From Mageeibacillus sp. UBA6980 (GTDB lineage Bacteria > Bacillota > Clostridia > Saccharofermentanales > Saccharofermentanaceae): 39,671 nt of DNA. Below are positions 1-10,000 of this stretch, piece by piece (the stretch's first letter is position 1; each line of letters opens with the position of its first letter). Under the pieces are notes generated by a model. It was given only the letters and a program-made list of their open reading frames with translations. It did not search any database and was not told the DNA's origin. The stretch covers positions 1-39,671 of the forward strand of contig DJYK01000018.1 of the NCBI GenBank assembly GCA_002450095.1, written 5' to 3'. The translations under genes and the position numbers were made by a program.

Positions 1-41
1 TCTACTTTTACGTTACCACTTCATGATTTGGCCTTTTTAAC

Positions 42-177
42 GTACCTTTTTCCGTTATTGGGAATTTTGGTACGTAAAAAATTGCAAATTTACGTACTAT
101 TTCTCGATTATTGCAAGTTTGGTACGTTGAGAACCCGATTTTAACGTACCTTTTTGTCGGTTTTATGGATTTGGTAC
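42..177. repeat. Array of six GTAC-centred motifs, alternating 28/24-base spacing
   Basis: Six GTAC cores start at 42, 70, 94, 122, 146 and 174, giving start-to-start distances of exactly 28, 24, 28, 24, 28 (period 52). Cores are embedded in AACGTACC or its reverse complement GGTACGTT, with slight variants. The three 24-base spacers inside the 28-base steps resemble each other: all begin with a pyrimidine followed by a T-rich run and all end in TTTG. The two 20-base spacers begin with GT and end with AC. A degenerate motif (ACGTTACC, 10-17) lies further left but off the spacing. No gene was found in 1-260, and the array may belong to a gene left of the window. The geometry matches the array at 37411-37598, which lies beside a nuclease-like gene. 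Function is unknown. Confidence 0.8.
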
Positions 178-222
178 GTTGGAGGGCGATCCGGGTGATG
201 GACAAAAGGCGGGACGGGTGTT

Positions 223-254
223 ATCCTATTATTGAACACGTTCAATAATAGGAT
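223..254. promoter_or_regulatory. 32-base perfect palindrome, likely TetR operator
   Basis: The arm ATCCTATTATTGAAC (223-237) and its exact reverse complement GTTCAATAATAGGAT (240-254) flank two central bases. The site ends six bases before the start codon of the TetR-type regulator at 261. TetR regulators commonly bind palindromes over their own promoters, so autorepression of the 261-3103 pair is the simplest reading. A weak promoter candidate (TGGACA at 199-204, 17 bases, TATCCT at 222-227) would put the palindrome over the -10 and start of transcription. The palindrome could also form a hairpin in the leader RNA. Confidence 0.75.
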
Positions 255-260
255 GTTTAT

Positions 261-839
261 ATGAAGAAAGAAGAGAAATTACAGATCACCAAGGATAAAT
301 TGATCGATGCGACATTTGATCTGATGGAGAAGTCAGATGACCCGTTGTCTGTTACTACAAGGCAGATCGCTGCCAAGGCGGATGTCAGGCCGGCTATGGT
401 AAATTACTGCTTCGGCTCAAGGGAAAACCTTATATACAATACATTCCAAAAGCAGTATTTGAGTTTTCTGAATAACAAAGAAGCAGACAGCATTATTAAT
501 TCTAATATGCCGCCTATAGATATATTAAAGCAATTACACTATATAGTCGCAAATATACTGATAAATAACCATAAATTTACCAAAGCCATAACGCCGTTTG
601 TGTTGTTTAAAAGAGATCTGGGGCAAAAGCAATTCAGCTATAAATATGTTAAGCAGCATTATAACGGGCAGAAGACGGATGAAGAGTGTCTATTGATCGC
701 ATATGAGTTGTCAACGATGATGCAACTTATCATTTGTCGTAAGGATGATATCAAAGCCGATTATGGAATAGATTTGGAAAACCCGGAAGTTTTGAAGCAC
801 TATATCGATATGAGGGTCGATCTGTTATTAAGCGTATGA
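261..839 (+). CDS. TetR/AcrR-family transcriptional regulator
   Basis: This 192-residue protein has the size and layout of a TetR repressor. The N-terminal DNA-binding region (about residues 8-58) includes a helix-turn-helix, recognisable in TRQIAAKADVRPAMVNYCFG followed by SRENLIY. The remaining helical part would bind an effector and dimerise; it gives no clue to the ligand. The start codon follows a weak AGGA ribosome-binding site and lies just after a 32-base perfect palindrome, the probable autoregulatory operator. Its last codon overlaps the start of the PEP-utilising enzyme at 836 by four bases (ATGA), so the two are almost certainly co-transcribed and the regulator probably controls that enzyme. 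The regulated signal is unknown. Confidence 0.88.
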   Translation: MKKEEKLQITKDKLIDATFDLMEKSDDPLSVTTRQIAAKADVRPAMVNYCFGSRENLIYNTFQKQYLSFLNNKEADSIINSNMPPIDILKQLHYIVANILINNHKFTKAITPFVLFKRDLGQKQFSYKYVKQHYNGQKTDEECLLIAYELSTMMQLIICRKDDIKADYGIDLENPEVLKHYIDMRVDLLLSV

Positions 840-3103
840 TCTATCAACTTAACAAAATCCCCGATAATGTAATAGAACTGGCAGGCGGTAAGGCTAAGTC
901 CTTGAATTATATGCTTACCCATACAAGAATAAGGATACCGGAGGGGTATGTCTTATTGGCGGGGGACAGCATCAGCCGATCAGATATAGACCGGCTGGAT
1001 AATAAATATACCTATGCGGTAAGATCGTCTGCGATAAACGAGGACGGGGATAATGAGTCTTTCGCCGGGCAGTATGAGACGATAACCGACGTAAAGGTTG
1101 AAGATGTAGAGTCTGCGATCAATAAGGTTCTGGAATCGGCAGGAAGCGAGCGGATCAAGGCCTATTCTGATAGTCGGGACGGTGTTGCCGTAGTTATCGA
1201 GCGCTTTGTAAAGCCTGAATTTGCAGGAGTTGTGTTTACTTCTGATGTGATTACGGGTAAAGACGATAAACTGATCGGAAATTTCGTAAAAGGCGAAGGC
1301 GAGCAGCTCGTATCCGGGGAGTCGAACGCGGAAGTCTTTACGATAGATGCGATAAGCCTGGAATATAAAGGCAACAGCGAACTTACAAAATATGCCAAGA
1401 CCTTAGGCAAATACTGTAACGAGATCAGGCGGCTTTATAAGAAACCCATGGATATCGAGTGGGCAGTAAGCGAAGGTAAAGTCTATATATTGCAGGCCAG
1501 GCCGATAACGACGCTTAAGAGGCTGGATATCAGAAATTATAAAATTAACGGTACGAGATCGGGATATAAGCTTTTGACCAAGACAAATGTAGGGGAGATA
1601 TTCATGAAGCCGATATCTCCAATGACATTCAGCGTGCTCGAGAAGATCAATAGGATGCTCGGTTTACCTGACTGGCTTGATAACATATGCGGTCAGGCGT
1701 ATATGAACATATCGGTTATGTGCTCAATACAGGCTGCTTTCGGAATATCCGGGGAAAAGGCGTTTAACAACGTAAAGAGCCTGGCCGGAGCCATACCGGA
1801 TGACCTTGAAGTTCCCTTGTCGCCATTTGATAAGAAGGAGTTCTATAAAACCATAAAAGTCCTTCTGTTCCCCAAAGAAAAATGCAAGCTTTCCAAAAAG
1901 CAGAAGCACGAGATGGTTCGTAAATTGCCAGATATTTCAAGGCAGATGATCGACAAGATCAGGACTATCAAAGATAACGGGGCTTTGCTGTCATATTGGG
2001 AGGAGCAGATGCTGCCATCCGTCAAAGACGGTCTTGCTTCGATATTGGCCGAGAGCGGGACAAAGCTGGTTACTTTGTTTAAGGCGAAGCCTTATATACA
2101 GAAGATAACCGGCGACAGGATGGCGGACAGGCTGTTGGGCGGCTGCCTGGGGATAGTCGAGAGTATGAAGCCTATGCTGCTTCTCGAGGATGTTAAAGCG
2201 GGAAGGTTAAGCGCAGAGGAGTATAAAAGGCAGTGCGGTCACAGGTGTCCCGATGAGATGGAATTGATGGCGCCCCGTCCGTATGAGGATCCGAACTTCC
2301 CGAATGATCTGATACGCATGTCGTCAGATGCCGACCTTTACGCGATGCTCGATACGCAGAACAAGGCTTATGAGGAGGCTTTGGAGGAGTGCGGAAGACT
2401 TTATCCGAACAAGATCAAAGCGATAAGGAAGATGATAGATAAGTATGCACGGGCCAATGCCTTCCGCGAGGAAATAAGGAGCAAAGGGGTTTACGTCTTC
2501 TGTGTTTTCCGTGAGTTTATCCTTAAAGCCGGGGAGTTAAACGGCTTGGGTGATGATGTCTTTATGCTCATGATTGACGAGCTTTTCGACGGGTTAAGGG
2601 GTGACAAGGCTAAGTGGGCCTATATAGCGGACCGTAAGGCTTCTTATGCCGAATACCTTGATTATCCGCCGTTCCCGAATGTCGTTATGGGCAGGTTTGA
2701 TCCCCAAGTGTGGATCGATACCCCGGGCAGGAGGAGTGATTTTTACTGTGCCGACTTAACCGCGAGCGCGGCTGAGGGTGCCGATATCAGGGGATTTGCC
2801 GGGGCTGAAGGCAAGGTAAGGGGCACGGTGCGCGTAATAACGGATATAGACAGGATAGGGGAGATCGAAGAAGGAGACATACTCGTCACCACGGCAACGA
2901 ATATCGGGTGGACGCCCGTGTTTTCCAAGGTCGCGGCAATAGTTACGGATATAGGAGCTCCTTTGTCGCATGCGGCGATAGTCGCAAGAGAATTCGGAAT
3001 CCCTGCCGTGGTCGGGTGCGGGAATGCCACAATGTTGCTTAAAACGGGAGACAGAGTAGAGGTTGACGGCGCTTCGGGAACTGTTGTAAAACTTGAACAA
3101 TAG
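836..3103 (+). CDS. PEP synthase / rifampicin phosphotransferase-like enzyme
   Basis: This 755-residue protein has the two hallmark parts of the PEP-synthase/rifampicin-phosphotransferase family. The N-terminal ATP-grasp (PEP/pyruvate-binding) domain covers about residues 1-230, with VRSSAINEDG, a FAGQYET segment and the closing DIEWAV and LQARPITT motifs. The C-terminal swivelling phosphohistidine domain carries PLSHAAIVAREFGIPAVVG, in which the His is the phosphorylated residue. The middle (about 240-640) resembles no pyruvate-binding barrel that I can identify, as in rifampicin phosphotransferases. It is about 110 residues shorter than typical rifampicin phosphotransferases, and the segment between PEGY and VRSS is short. 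It overlaps the upstream TetR gene by four bases. The family transfers phosphate from ATP via His to an acceptor; the acceptor here is unknown, and an antibiotic or small alcohol is possible. Confidence 0.8.
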   Translation: MIYQLNKIPDNVIELAGGKAKSLNYMLTHTRIRIPEGYVLLAGDSISRSDIDRLDNKYTYAVRSSAINEDGDNESFAGQYETITDVKVEDVESAINKVLESAGSERIKAYSDSRDGVAVVIERFVKPEFAGVVFTSDVITGKDDKLIGNFVKGEGEQLVSGESNAEVFTIDAISLEYKGNSELTKYAKTLGKYCNEIRRLYKKPMDIEWAVSEGKVYILQARPITTLKRLDIRNYKINGTRSGYKLLTKTNVGEIFMKPISPMTFSVLEKINRMLGLPDWLDNICGQAYMNISVMCSIQAAFGISGEKAFNNVKSLAGAIPDDLEVPLSPFDKKEFYKTIKVLLFPKEKCKLSKKQKHEMVRKLPDISRQMIDKIRTIKDNGALLSYWEEQMLPSVKDGLASILAESGTKLVTLFKAKPYIQKITGDRMADRLLGGCLGIVESMKPMLLLEDVKAGRLSAEEYKRQCGHRCPDEMELMAPRPYEDPNFPNDLIRMSSDADLYAMLDTQNKAYEEALEECGRLYPNKIKAIRKMIDKYARANAFREEIRSKGVYVFCVFREFILKAGELNGLGDDVFMLMIDELFDGLRGDKAKWAYIADRKASYAEYLDYPPFPNVVMGRFDPQVWIDTPGRRSDFYCADLTASAAEGADIRGFAGAEGKVRGTVRVITDIDRIGEIEEGDILVTTATNIGWTPVFSKVAAIVTDIGAPLSHAAIVAREFGIPAVVGCGNATMLLKTGDRVEVDGASGTVVKLEQ

Positions 3104-3138
3104 CATTTCTTGTGATAAAAAATCTGTGGAGGTGCCGG

Positions 3139-3732
3139 ATGAATCCTGACAGAATCAAATCGATTAGAAGACATATGTTGTTCGCGAGCATTCTGTTGCT
3201 TATCGCGGGAATTGCTTTTATAGTCTGGCCTGATGCGGCGGCCGTTATCCTCACAAGAGTAGTAGCCGCAGCCATACTTGCCTTTGGTGCGTTCGAGATA
3301 GCGATATTTATTATAGCCAAGCGCAAAGGGTTTGTTGACGTCCCTGCCATCGTCTCCGGAGTCCTCACGGCAATACTCGGGGTATACCTTATTATCAAGC
3401 CCGAGACCATGCTCAATCTGTTTAACATAATCTTCGGTGTCATAATCCTCATAATTGGAGTAGATCATATATTCCAGTCTCTTTTTATCATCAGATATAT
3501 CAGAAACCTGTGGTGGATATCCCTTATTGTCGGTGTTGCTGCAGTAGTTTTGGGCATAATAACGCTCCTTAACCCTTTCTCCGCGAGCCGCGCCATCATG
3601 ATCCTCGTCGGTATATCCATGGTTATAGAGGCGATCGGAGGCTTCTGGAACCTGCCGGCACTTAAGGCGAGACCTGACACGGCTCTCAAGGACGTGTCTT
3701 CTGCCAGCGGTGACGAGGAGATCAACGCGTAA
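3139..3732 (+). CDS. HdeD-like (DUF308) multi-pass membrane protein
   Basis: This 197-residue hydrophobic protein has about six membrane segments. They are arranged as paired hydrophobic stretches separated by short loops with the repeated theme of an inverted DUF308/HdeD domain (LIAGIAFIVWPDAA early, and VLGIITLLNPFSASRAIMILVG later). HdeD-like proteins are linked to acid stress in enterobacteria, but most Gram-positive members have no known role. The ATG at 3139 is chosen because GGAGG (3128-3132) lies six bases before it; a GTG at 3112 is open but has no ribosome-binding site. The gene follows the PEP-utilising enzyme after 35 bases, on the same strand, with no terminator between, so it may be part of that operon. 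The tail after residue 180 is hydrophilic and acidic. Confidence 0.75.
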   Translation: MNPDRIKSIRRHMLFASILLLIAGIAFIVWPDAAAVILTRVVAAAILAFGAFEIAIFIIAKRKGFVDVPAIVSGVLTAILGVYLIIKPETMLNLFNIIFGVIILIIGVDHIFQSLFIIRYIRNLWWISLIVGVAAVVLGIITLLNPFSASRAIMILVGISMVIEAIGGFWNLPALKARPDTALKDVSSASGDEEINA

Positions 3733-3760
3733 GGGTTAGTTGCCCGTATTTGTGGGATTT

Positions 3761-3872
3761 GTTACCCTCTTAGGCTCGAGTAGAAGGCTCTGCCCGGGCT
3801 TGGGAGGGTAAATCTATGCTCTGTTACCCTCCAGGTCTAAGTGGAGCCTTCCAGATGAGCCGAGGAGAGTAA
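3761..3872. other. Long imperfect hairpin in intergenic region
   Basis: In the 310-base gap between the HdeD-like gene and the giant pilin-like gene, three nested inverted segments can be seen. TTACCCTCTTAGGCTC (3762-3777) pairs imperfectly with GAGCCGAGGAGAGTAA (3857-3872). GAAGGCTC (3783-3790) pairs with GAGCCTTC (3844-3851). GGGAGGGTAA (3802-3811) pairs with TTACCCTCC (3824-3832). Together they would fold into one hairpin of about 110 bases with a small loop near 3812-3823. There is no T-run right after it, so it is not a standard terminator. It could be a structured RNA, a small non-autonomous mobile repeat, or a boundary element. Confidence 0.55.
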
Positions 3873-3926
3873 GAAACTTGCCCGGAGCACGTCGAAAAGC
3901 CCGTTGCGCGTAATACTTTGGTCATT

Positions 3927-3974
3927 TTTTTAACAATAATTTTATTTGACTGAGGGGTGGGCGGGTCTTATAGT
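3927..3974 (+). promoter_or_regulatory. Promoter of the giant pilin-like gene with shared upstream element
   Basis: TTGACT (3946-3951) and TATAGT (3969-3974) are separated by 17 bases, a good sigma-A-type promoter about 70 bases before the start codon at 4043. The 24 bases 3927-3950 (five T, AACAATAA, one variable base, TTTATTTGAC) match 12970-12993 at 23 of 24 positions. That second copy sits at the promoter of the pilus assembly operon, suggesting joint control. Confidence 0.75.
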
Positions 3975-4042
3975 GAAGTTAATAATAGAATAATGTGTCT
4001 TAGCGTGGGTATTTGTCTGCGCGGACACGATCAGGGGGAGAA

Positions 4043-7000
4043 ATGAGGTTAGTAAGATCAAGAGCTGATTCTGTTATATGCAGACGCGCGCGCCGCGGCT
4101 TTACTTTGGTCGAGCTCATCGTCGTCCTCACGATCCTCGCGATCCTGGCAGCGATAGGTGTCGGTAGTGCGGTAGGATATATCAGACATTCAAGATTCGA
4201 TACTAACACTGAGCATGCAATTACTGTTTACCAGACTGCACAGACTGCTCTGTCAGATAAAGTGTCGAGCGGAACGATCGATGCGTGGATCCGCACACTT
4301 AAGACCAATGACGGAACATATGTCATATCGCAGATCTCTACAACCGGACTTGATCAGTCGAATGAGTCCGTTAACAAGACGATATCACTGACGTTTAATC
4401 CCGGATCCAGTTCTTCTACCGAGAGTCAGGAGCTCCACAGCCTTCTGGCGCCGTATTTCTATGATATGACGATATTCCGGGGCACCATCACAGTCGAGTT
4501 GGATGTTAGTGCCACTTATGCAGTTAACAGTCCGTATTACTCTGCGAGAGTTGTATCCGCGTTCTATAGTTTGCAGAATTCTCCCACAGGAGGTCAAGGC
4601 TGGGATGATGTCTGTACGAATGAACAGTCAACAGCAGACGGTCTTCCTGTCCGAGATTCGGTATACAGATATCAGACTAGTTTCGTAGGTTATTTCAATG
4701 GAACCGAAGCTTCCATCAAGCCTCAAATCGCATCGGTATTTCTTCCCCAGTCTCAGGTCTATAAACTAGATGGTCATATAGCAGGACCTACAGATGATCG
4801 GACTGCCCAGGCGGTTGGTTATCTGTTCAATATGCGTAATGGTGAGACTCTCGATGTTTCGTGGGCTATCTTTGATGAGGACGGAAATGGCACAAACCAT
4901 GATGATCACGATGAACAACTGACGATCACATTGTCTGATTCAGGCATTGGCAATGCTGGTACACAAGGCGATGTTGTTATTACGATCGATGACGCTTCCC
5001 TTAGAAATCTCAGATTTAACAGCATGGCCGGTGCTACTCAGATAGTTAACGAGCATGTAAATACCTATGATATTACAAGAACTTCCCGTACCGGATTCAT
5101 TACGGTACAGGTTAAAGTTGGCACTGCTTCGGAAAATCCAATGACTTTCCCTATCACTGTTACCCGTGTTCAGGGTGATGGAAGAACGGGTTGTCCTACG
5201 GCGCCCAATGGAGAGGATCCCGGTGTTTACTATGAGTACCGTCTGTCTCTTGACTGCATCATGGATCGTACCTACGATTCAGAGACGAATGGATATGGCA
5301 TCAGAAGACTTTTTGGGGATACTCCTACTAACATTATCGCTTCATTAAAGGGTAAAGCCAGCTATACCGATCAGGAAGGTGTATTCCATTCTGTCGAGTC
5401 GGCCGAGTGCCGTAACATAGCAAAGACTTATGCAGCAAGAGCGATAGATGATCCTGTCTACTACACAGGTCTTGGTGTTTATGCAGGAAATACTTCATTC
5501 TGCTACAATGTTTTCCCCGGAGCGGCTGACAACGATCAGGAAGACTTCGATCATCCGGTTACAGGTGAGACAGTTACAGGTAAGTGCGTTGTAAATACAT
5601 TCTTTGGTGATCTTACTTATTTAGACAGTGAAGATGTCTCATCCGCTACGACAATCTCGGGAACGAAGTGGACTTCCGAGGGCGGAGATGCGGTGCTTAC
5701 TTCATACAGACACTTGTATAACATTCGTTGGATACCAAGCAGCAAGACCGCACGTTATATGATCGTTCGCGATCTGAACTGGTATATTAATGAGAGCGGT
5801 CTGCTTCCTTTAAGTGAAGTAAAAGTATTCACGACCAGCGGTTACCATTCTCCTGTTAAGGACGGTGCTGTCTGCGTCGTTTCGTTCCCTGCTTTGGGTG
5901 TTCTTAACACCAATCAGACGCTGATGGCTATGCCCAAGTTGTCCGGAAATGGTTATTATTCGATCAATAATGTCCAGATGAGGCGTGCTTCATTCGTTCG
6001 TGGCACAGATGAAGGAGATGAAGGAACAGATGAAGGAGATGAAGGATATGGTCTTATCTGTAAGAATAACGGTACGATCATAGATATTCACACCAATAAC
6101 CTTAACCTGGTTATGGCTAATCTTGCTGATGGTGGAAATGATCTTACAGATAAAATATTTATCAACAGTGTTTCAGTAACTTCCCAGCAGGGTGGTAATG
6201 GAGATCTTGAGGACTATGACAGACCGGTAGGCGGACTGGTAGGTCTCAATACAGGTACTGTTGGTCAGGCAGATGGCTCCATCGTAATGAGCAATCCGGT
6301 CGTTATGGCCAACAGGTATTGGAACATCTATGCGGGTGTTAATAAGATCGCGACAGGCGGAATAATTGGTAAGAACGAGAGCAGTCTCGCAGGCTCCATC
6401 GAGATCAACGGAAGATTTGCTGTAGTAGGCAGAGACAACGTAGGTGGTGTTGTTGGTTTGAGCACCGCTAATATCGGAGCAAGGCTGCTTGTTAATGCGA
6501 CAACAACTCCTGCTGCGGACTATACACTTCCTATTTATAACAATACCGCACTTGGATCGGCCCATATGTCCAGTGTTATCATCGCGAACAATAATGCAGG
6601 TGCAGTTATAGGTCAGCTACAGAATGCTTCGCTGACTTATGATGCTGGCAATCCGTTTACTTATTCTACTACCCCTGAGAATGGCGTTTTCTCCGCCGTT
6701 AATACTAATAATTTCCAGATAGATGTTAATCTTAGTGCTAATTCTCTCGTCTATATGCTGGGCACGTTCAATTCCGATAATGAGACCGAGGAGCCTGCGG
6801 CAGGTGGTGCTGTAGGATTTATGAATGGTGTCCCTGCAGGCACGTCCAGCATCAGGCTTAGCAACGCAGGCAGCGTTATCGTTAATGATACATCCCGTAA
6901 TATCTATTGTGGAGGCGTAATCGGAAGGGATTATGACTCCAGCAACAACATATACATTGACTTTAACAACCAGGGTGGCAGGATTGGATATTTTGCTGAC

Positions 7001-10000
7001 AATAAAGGACCTCTTGCTACCGGTGGTGCTATCGGACATATCAATAGTTCAAAGATCGGTCGTACGATCGCTATTAACGGTGTCAATTCCGGAACTATCG
7101 TATCGAGAGGTAATAACAATGGTCAGGGCACCGGCGGTGCTATCGGCGGTGTTTCAAGTGGAGCTGCCAACATAGATTTCAGGATCAATGTTATTAATGA
7201 GGCATCTTCCCGTATCATCGGAACCGGCAGGAATATTGATAATGGTAATGGCACAGGCGGTGCTATTGGTGGCATGGGGAACAAAGATTCCGATGACAAT
7301 ATGCAGATTCCTGCTAATTCTGTTATCCGCGCTGTCAACAGAGGTACTATTACCGGTGTTTATCACGTAGGCGGAACTGTTGGTAACTCTCCTACGGTCT
7401 ATGGCCGCATCTATGCAGTTAACTCAGGTCTTGTCCAGGGAAGTGCTGACTTTGTCGGTGGTGCTATAGGACGTAATACGTATTCCAACTATGGCACCAT
7501 ACAGTCGACTTTGGAAGCCAACGCCAGAGTATATGGCATCCGCTTCGTTGGCGGTGCAGTCGGAAGACTTCTTAATGCCAGAGATGATTCTAATGTCAGA
7601 ACTGTCGTAAGGGGTAATTCTGAAGTTATCAGTAACGGCGCGTCTATTGTTGGCGGTGTTTGTGGTGACATCAGGATCGAAGGAACCGGGAATAATATAA
7701 GAGTCGAGCTTGTCGGAGACAGTTCGGCGCCTACACTTACCGTTAGCGGAAATGATGGCATTGGCGGTGTTGCCGGCGTTCTAAGAGCAAACAAAATTAA
7801 TTCTGCGCATGTCACAGCACCTGATCAGAGTGCGACTAATAAGCTCGTCGTAAACATTAGTGGACATAACTATGTCGGCGGTGCTTTAGGTGTTTTAAGA
7901 TCATCGAATAACAATTCTAATGATCCTAACGCTCTCCTTTGGAATGACTCATCAAACGTCAGGATCATGGTCGATCTGAACATGGTGCTTAATGGTGAAT
8001 CCAGGATTACAGCTGCAGGCAAGGACGTTGGTGGTGCAATAGGTGTCATCAATTCCAACAACGCGGAATTCGGAGGACATATAAGTGTTGCTTCTGCAGG
8101 GTATTCTGCGAATGCTTCAGTTATATCGGGCAATAATAACGTTGGCGGAGCCGTCGGCCGTGTCAATAATACTAAGTTTGCCAATTATACTGACTCATCC
8201 ACTGTTACATCGTCAGTGACGGTTAACTTTGGTGTCGATGCTTGGAATATAAATGCAACTATAGGTGCAGGCAAAGATGCGAATGTCGGTGGCGCAGTAG
8301 GCTTCTTTGATGGAGGTGTAGCGAACACTACAGGTGCATATCAGATTACAGTTAACTTAGGTTATTCCAATGTCACATCCGTTGGACGTAATATCGGCGG
8401 CATCATTGGAAGGAACTTGAGCTATAACGGAAAGCTTGAGTTGACTTCTATGTCAGGGACCATCTCCGGCCAGATAAATGTTGGCGGTGCGATAGGCTAT
8501 AACGAGGCTGCTCTTGATATCGTTAATACTACAGTCAACGGATCCGGCTCGATCCTGGCTACTGGAGAAAGCATCACCTATACCGATGAAGGTCCTAGTG
8601 TTACCGCGATAGTTGCTAGTGCAGGAGGAGCAATCGGATATAACACCTCATCTATCTCACGAGTTACCGCTGTAATTAGTGGACATGTAACCGGAACCGG
8701 CAACTGCGTAGGTGGTGCTATCGGCTACTGCGATTCTGATAAGAAAGGAAAATGGATTGATTATATCTCTGCAACGATACAGGGTAATGCTGAGGTAAGA
8801 GGAACCGATAATGTCGGTGGAGCCTTAGGTCTATCCCTCTGTAACATACGTAGTGTTGTTTCTGAGATTACTGGAACCTCAAGTGTTGTTGGTGTTAACC
8901 GGGTGGGTGGCGCTATAGGTTTTGCATCTGCTAAGTCAGGACAAGGAGGAGGCGACATCCTCAAAGAATCCTATTGGGGGAAGATAGATTTTGTTCAAGC
9001 GACAATTTCTGCTGATAATGCTCTTGAGGGAGCATATAGAATTGGCGGTGCAATTGGTCAGATAGGCAACAAATGGGGACCTGACAAAAATTATGTATCT
9101 GCCGCCGTTGTTAGAGCTGAGGCTGTAATTAATTCAAGTACGTTGTTTGATGTAGCGAACACAGGTCCCGATGATCCCAATTCGTCAGCTACTGTTGGTG
9201 GAGTAGTTGGTCATTTCGTCGATGGTCGTCTTGGACGAGGACAGGATGGTAAGACTTATTCTGCTGATCGTACGCCGGGAGTCTATTTGAGAGGAACAGG
9301 TGGAGTTGTACAAGTAGATTATCCGAATGCTGATAATACTTATAGCTGTCCTCGTCAGACTTATGGTAACGCAGTTCTTGTTGCCGCAAGAGGCAGTACT
9401 ATAGGAGGAATAATAGGGCAGATAGGTGAGCCTAATTTCCAGCAAAATGTTTATGTACAGAATATCTCAGCTGAAGGTGGACCTCAACTTTGTGTTGTAT
9501 CGACTAATGGCGGCAACTGTATAGGTGGTTGGATCGGTGCAGGTTATGGTGGTCATGGTGGTATAGGTAATGAGACCAATACCAGCAACCCGACAACTTT
9601 TGATGTTAACAATGTAAGAGTTGTTTACAGTTCTGGTAGTGAGGTTGGTGGTTTTATGGGCCGCCTTGACAGTCAGAACAACTATGAGAGCAAAAACAAG
9701 GAACTTTACGCCAATATAAATGTTACTTTGACTGATTCTAATGTTATAGGTCGAACACAGGTTGGCGGAGCACTTGGAAGTTTTAACTATGGGTGGTTCA
9801 ACACGGGTAGTATTACTGTGACTTTACGTGGTCACTCGAATGTTGGAGATGTCTATGGCAATCCGTTGCCTGGAGATAATTCTGTAACATATAGTCCTAT
9901 CTGTTATGACTGTGGCGGAGCGATTGGATTTGTAAACTCAGGTACTGGCAATAATCTTGATGCACGCCTTAAAATACACATAACAGTAAATGTAGATCCT

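Noticed and set aside
42..177. CRISPR array
   Set aside because: Repeats are only 6-8 bases with two alternating spacings and similar, not unique, spacers; no cas genes are seen. The same holds for 37411-37598.
2743..3468. 241-residue minus-strand frame across the PEP enzyme and HdeD-like gene
   Set aside because: It spans two well-supported genes and its product has no family features.
4013..4042. Upstream TTG start for the giant protein
   Set aside because: It would put the ribosome-binding site inside the coding region; ATG 4043 has GGGGGAG just ahead.
6173..8184. Several minus-strand open frames of 100-140 residues opposite the giant gene
   Set aside because: They arise from the repeated Gly-Gly codons of the true gene and have biased, low-complexity products without starts or ribosome-binding sites.
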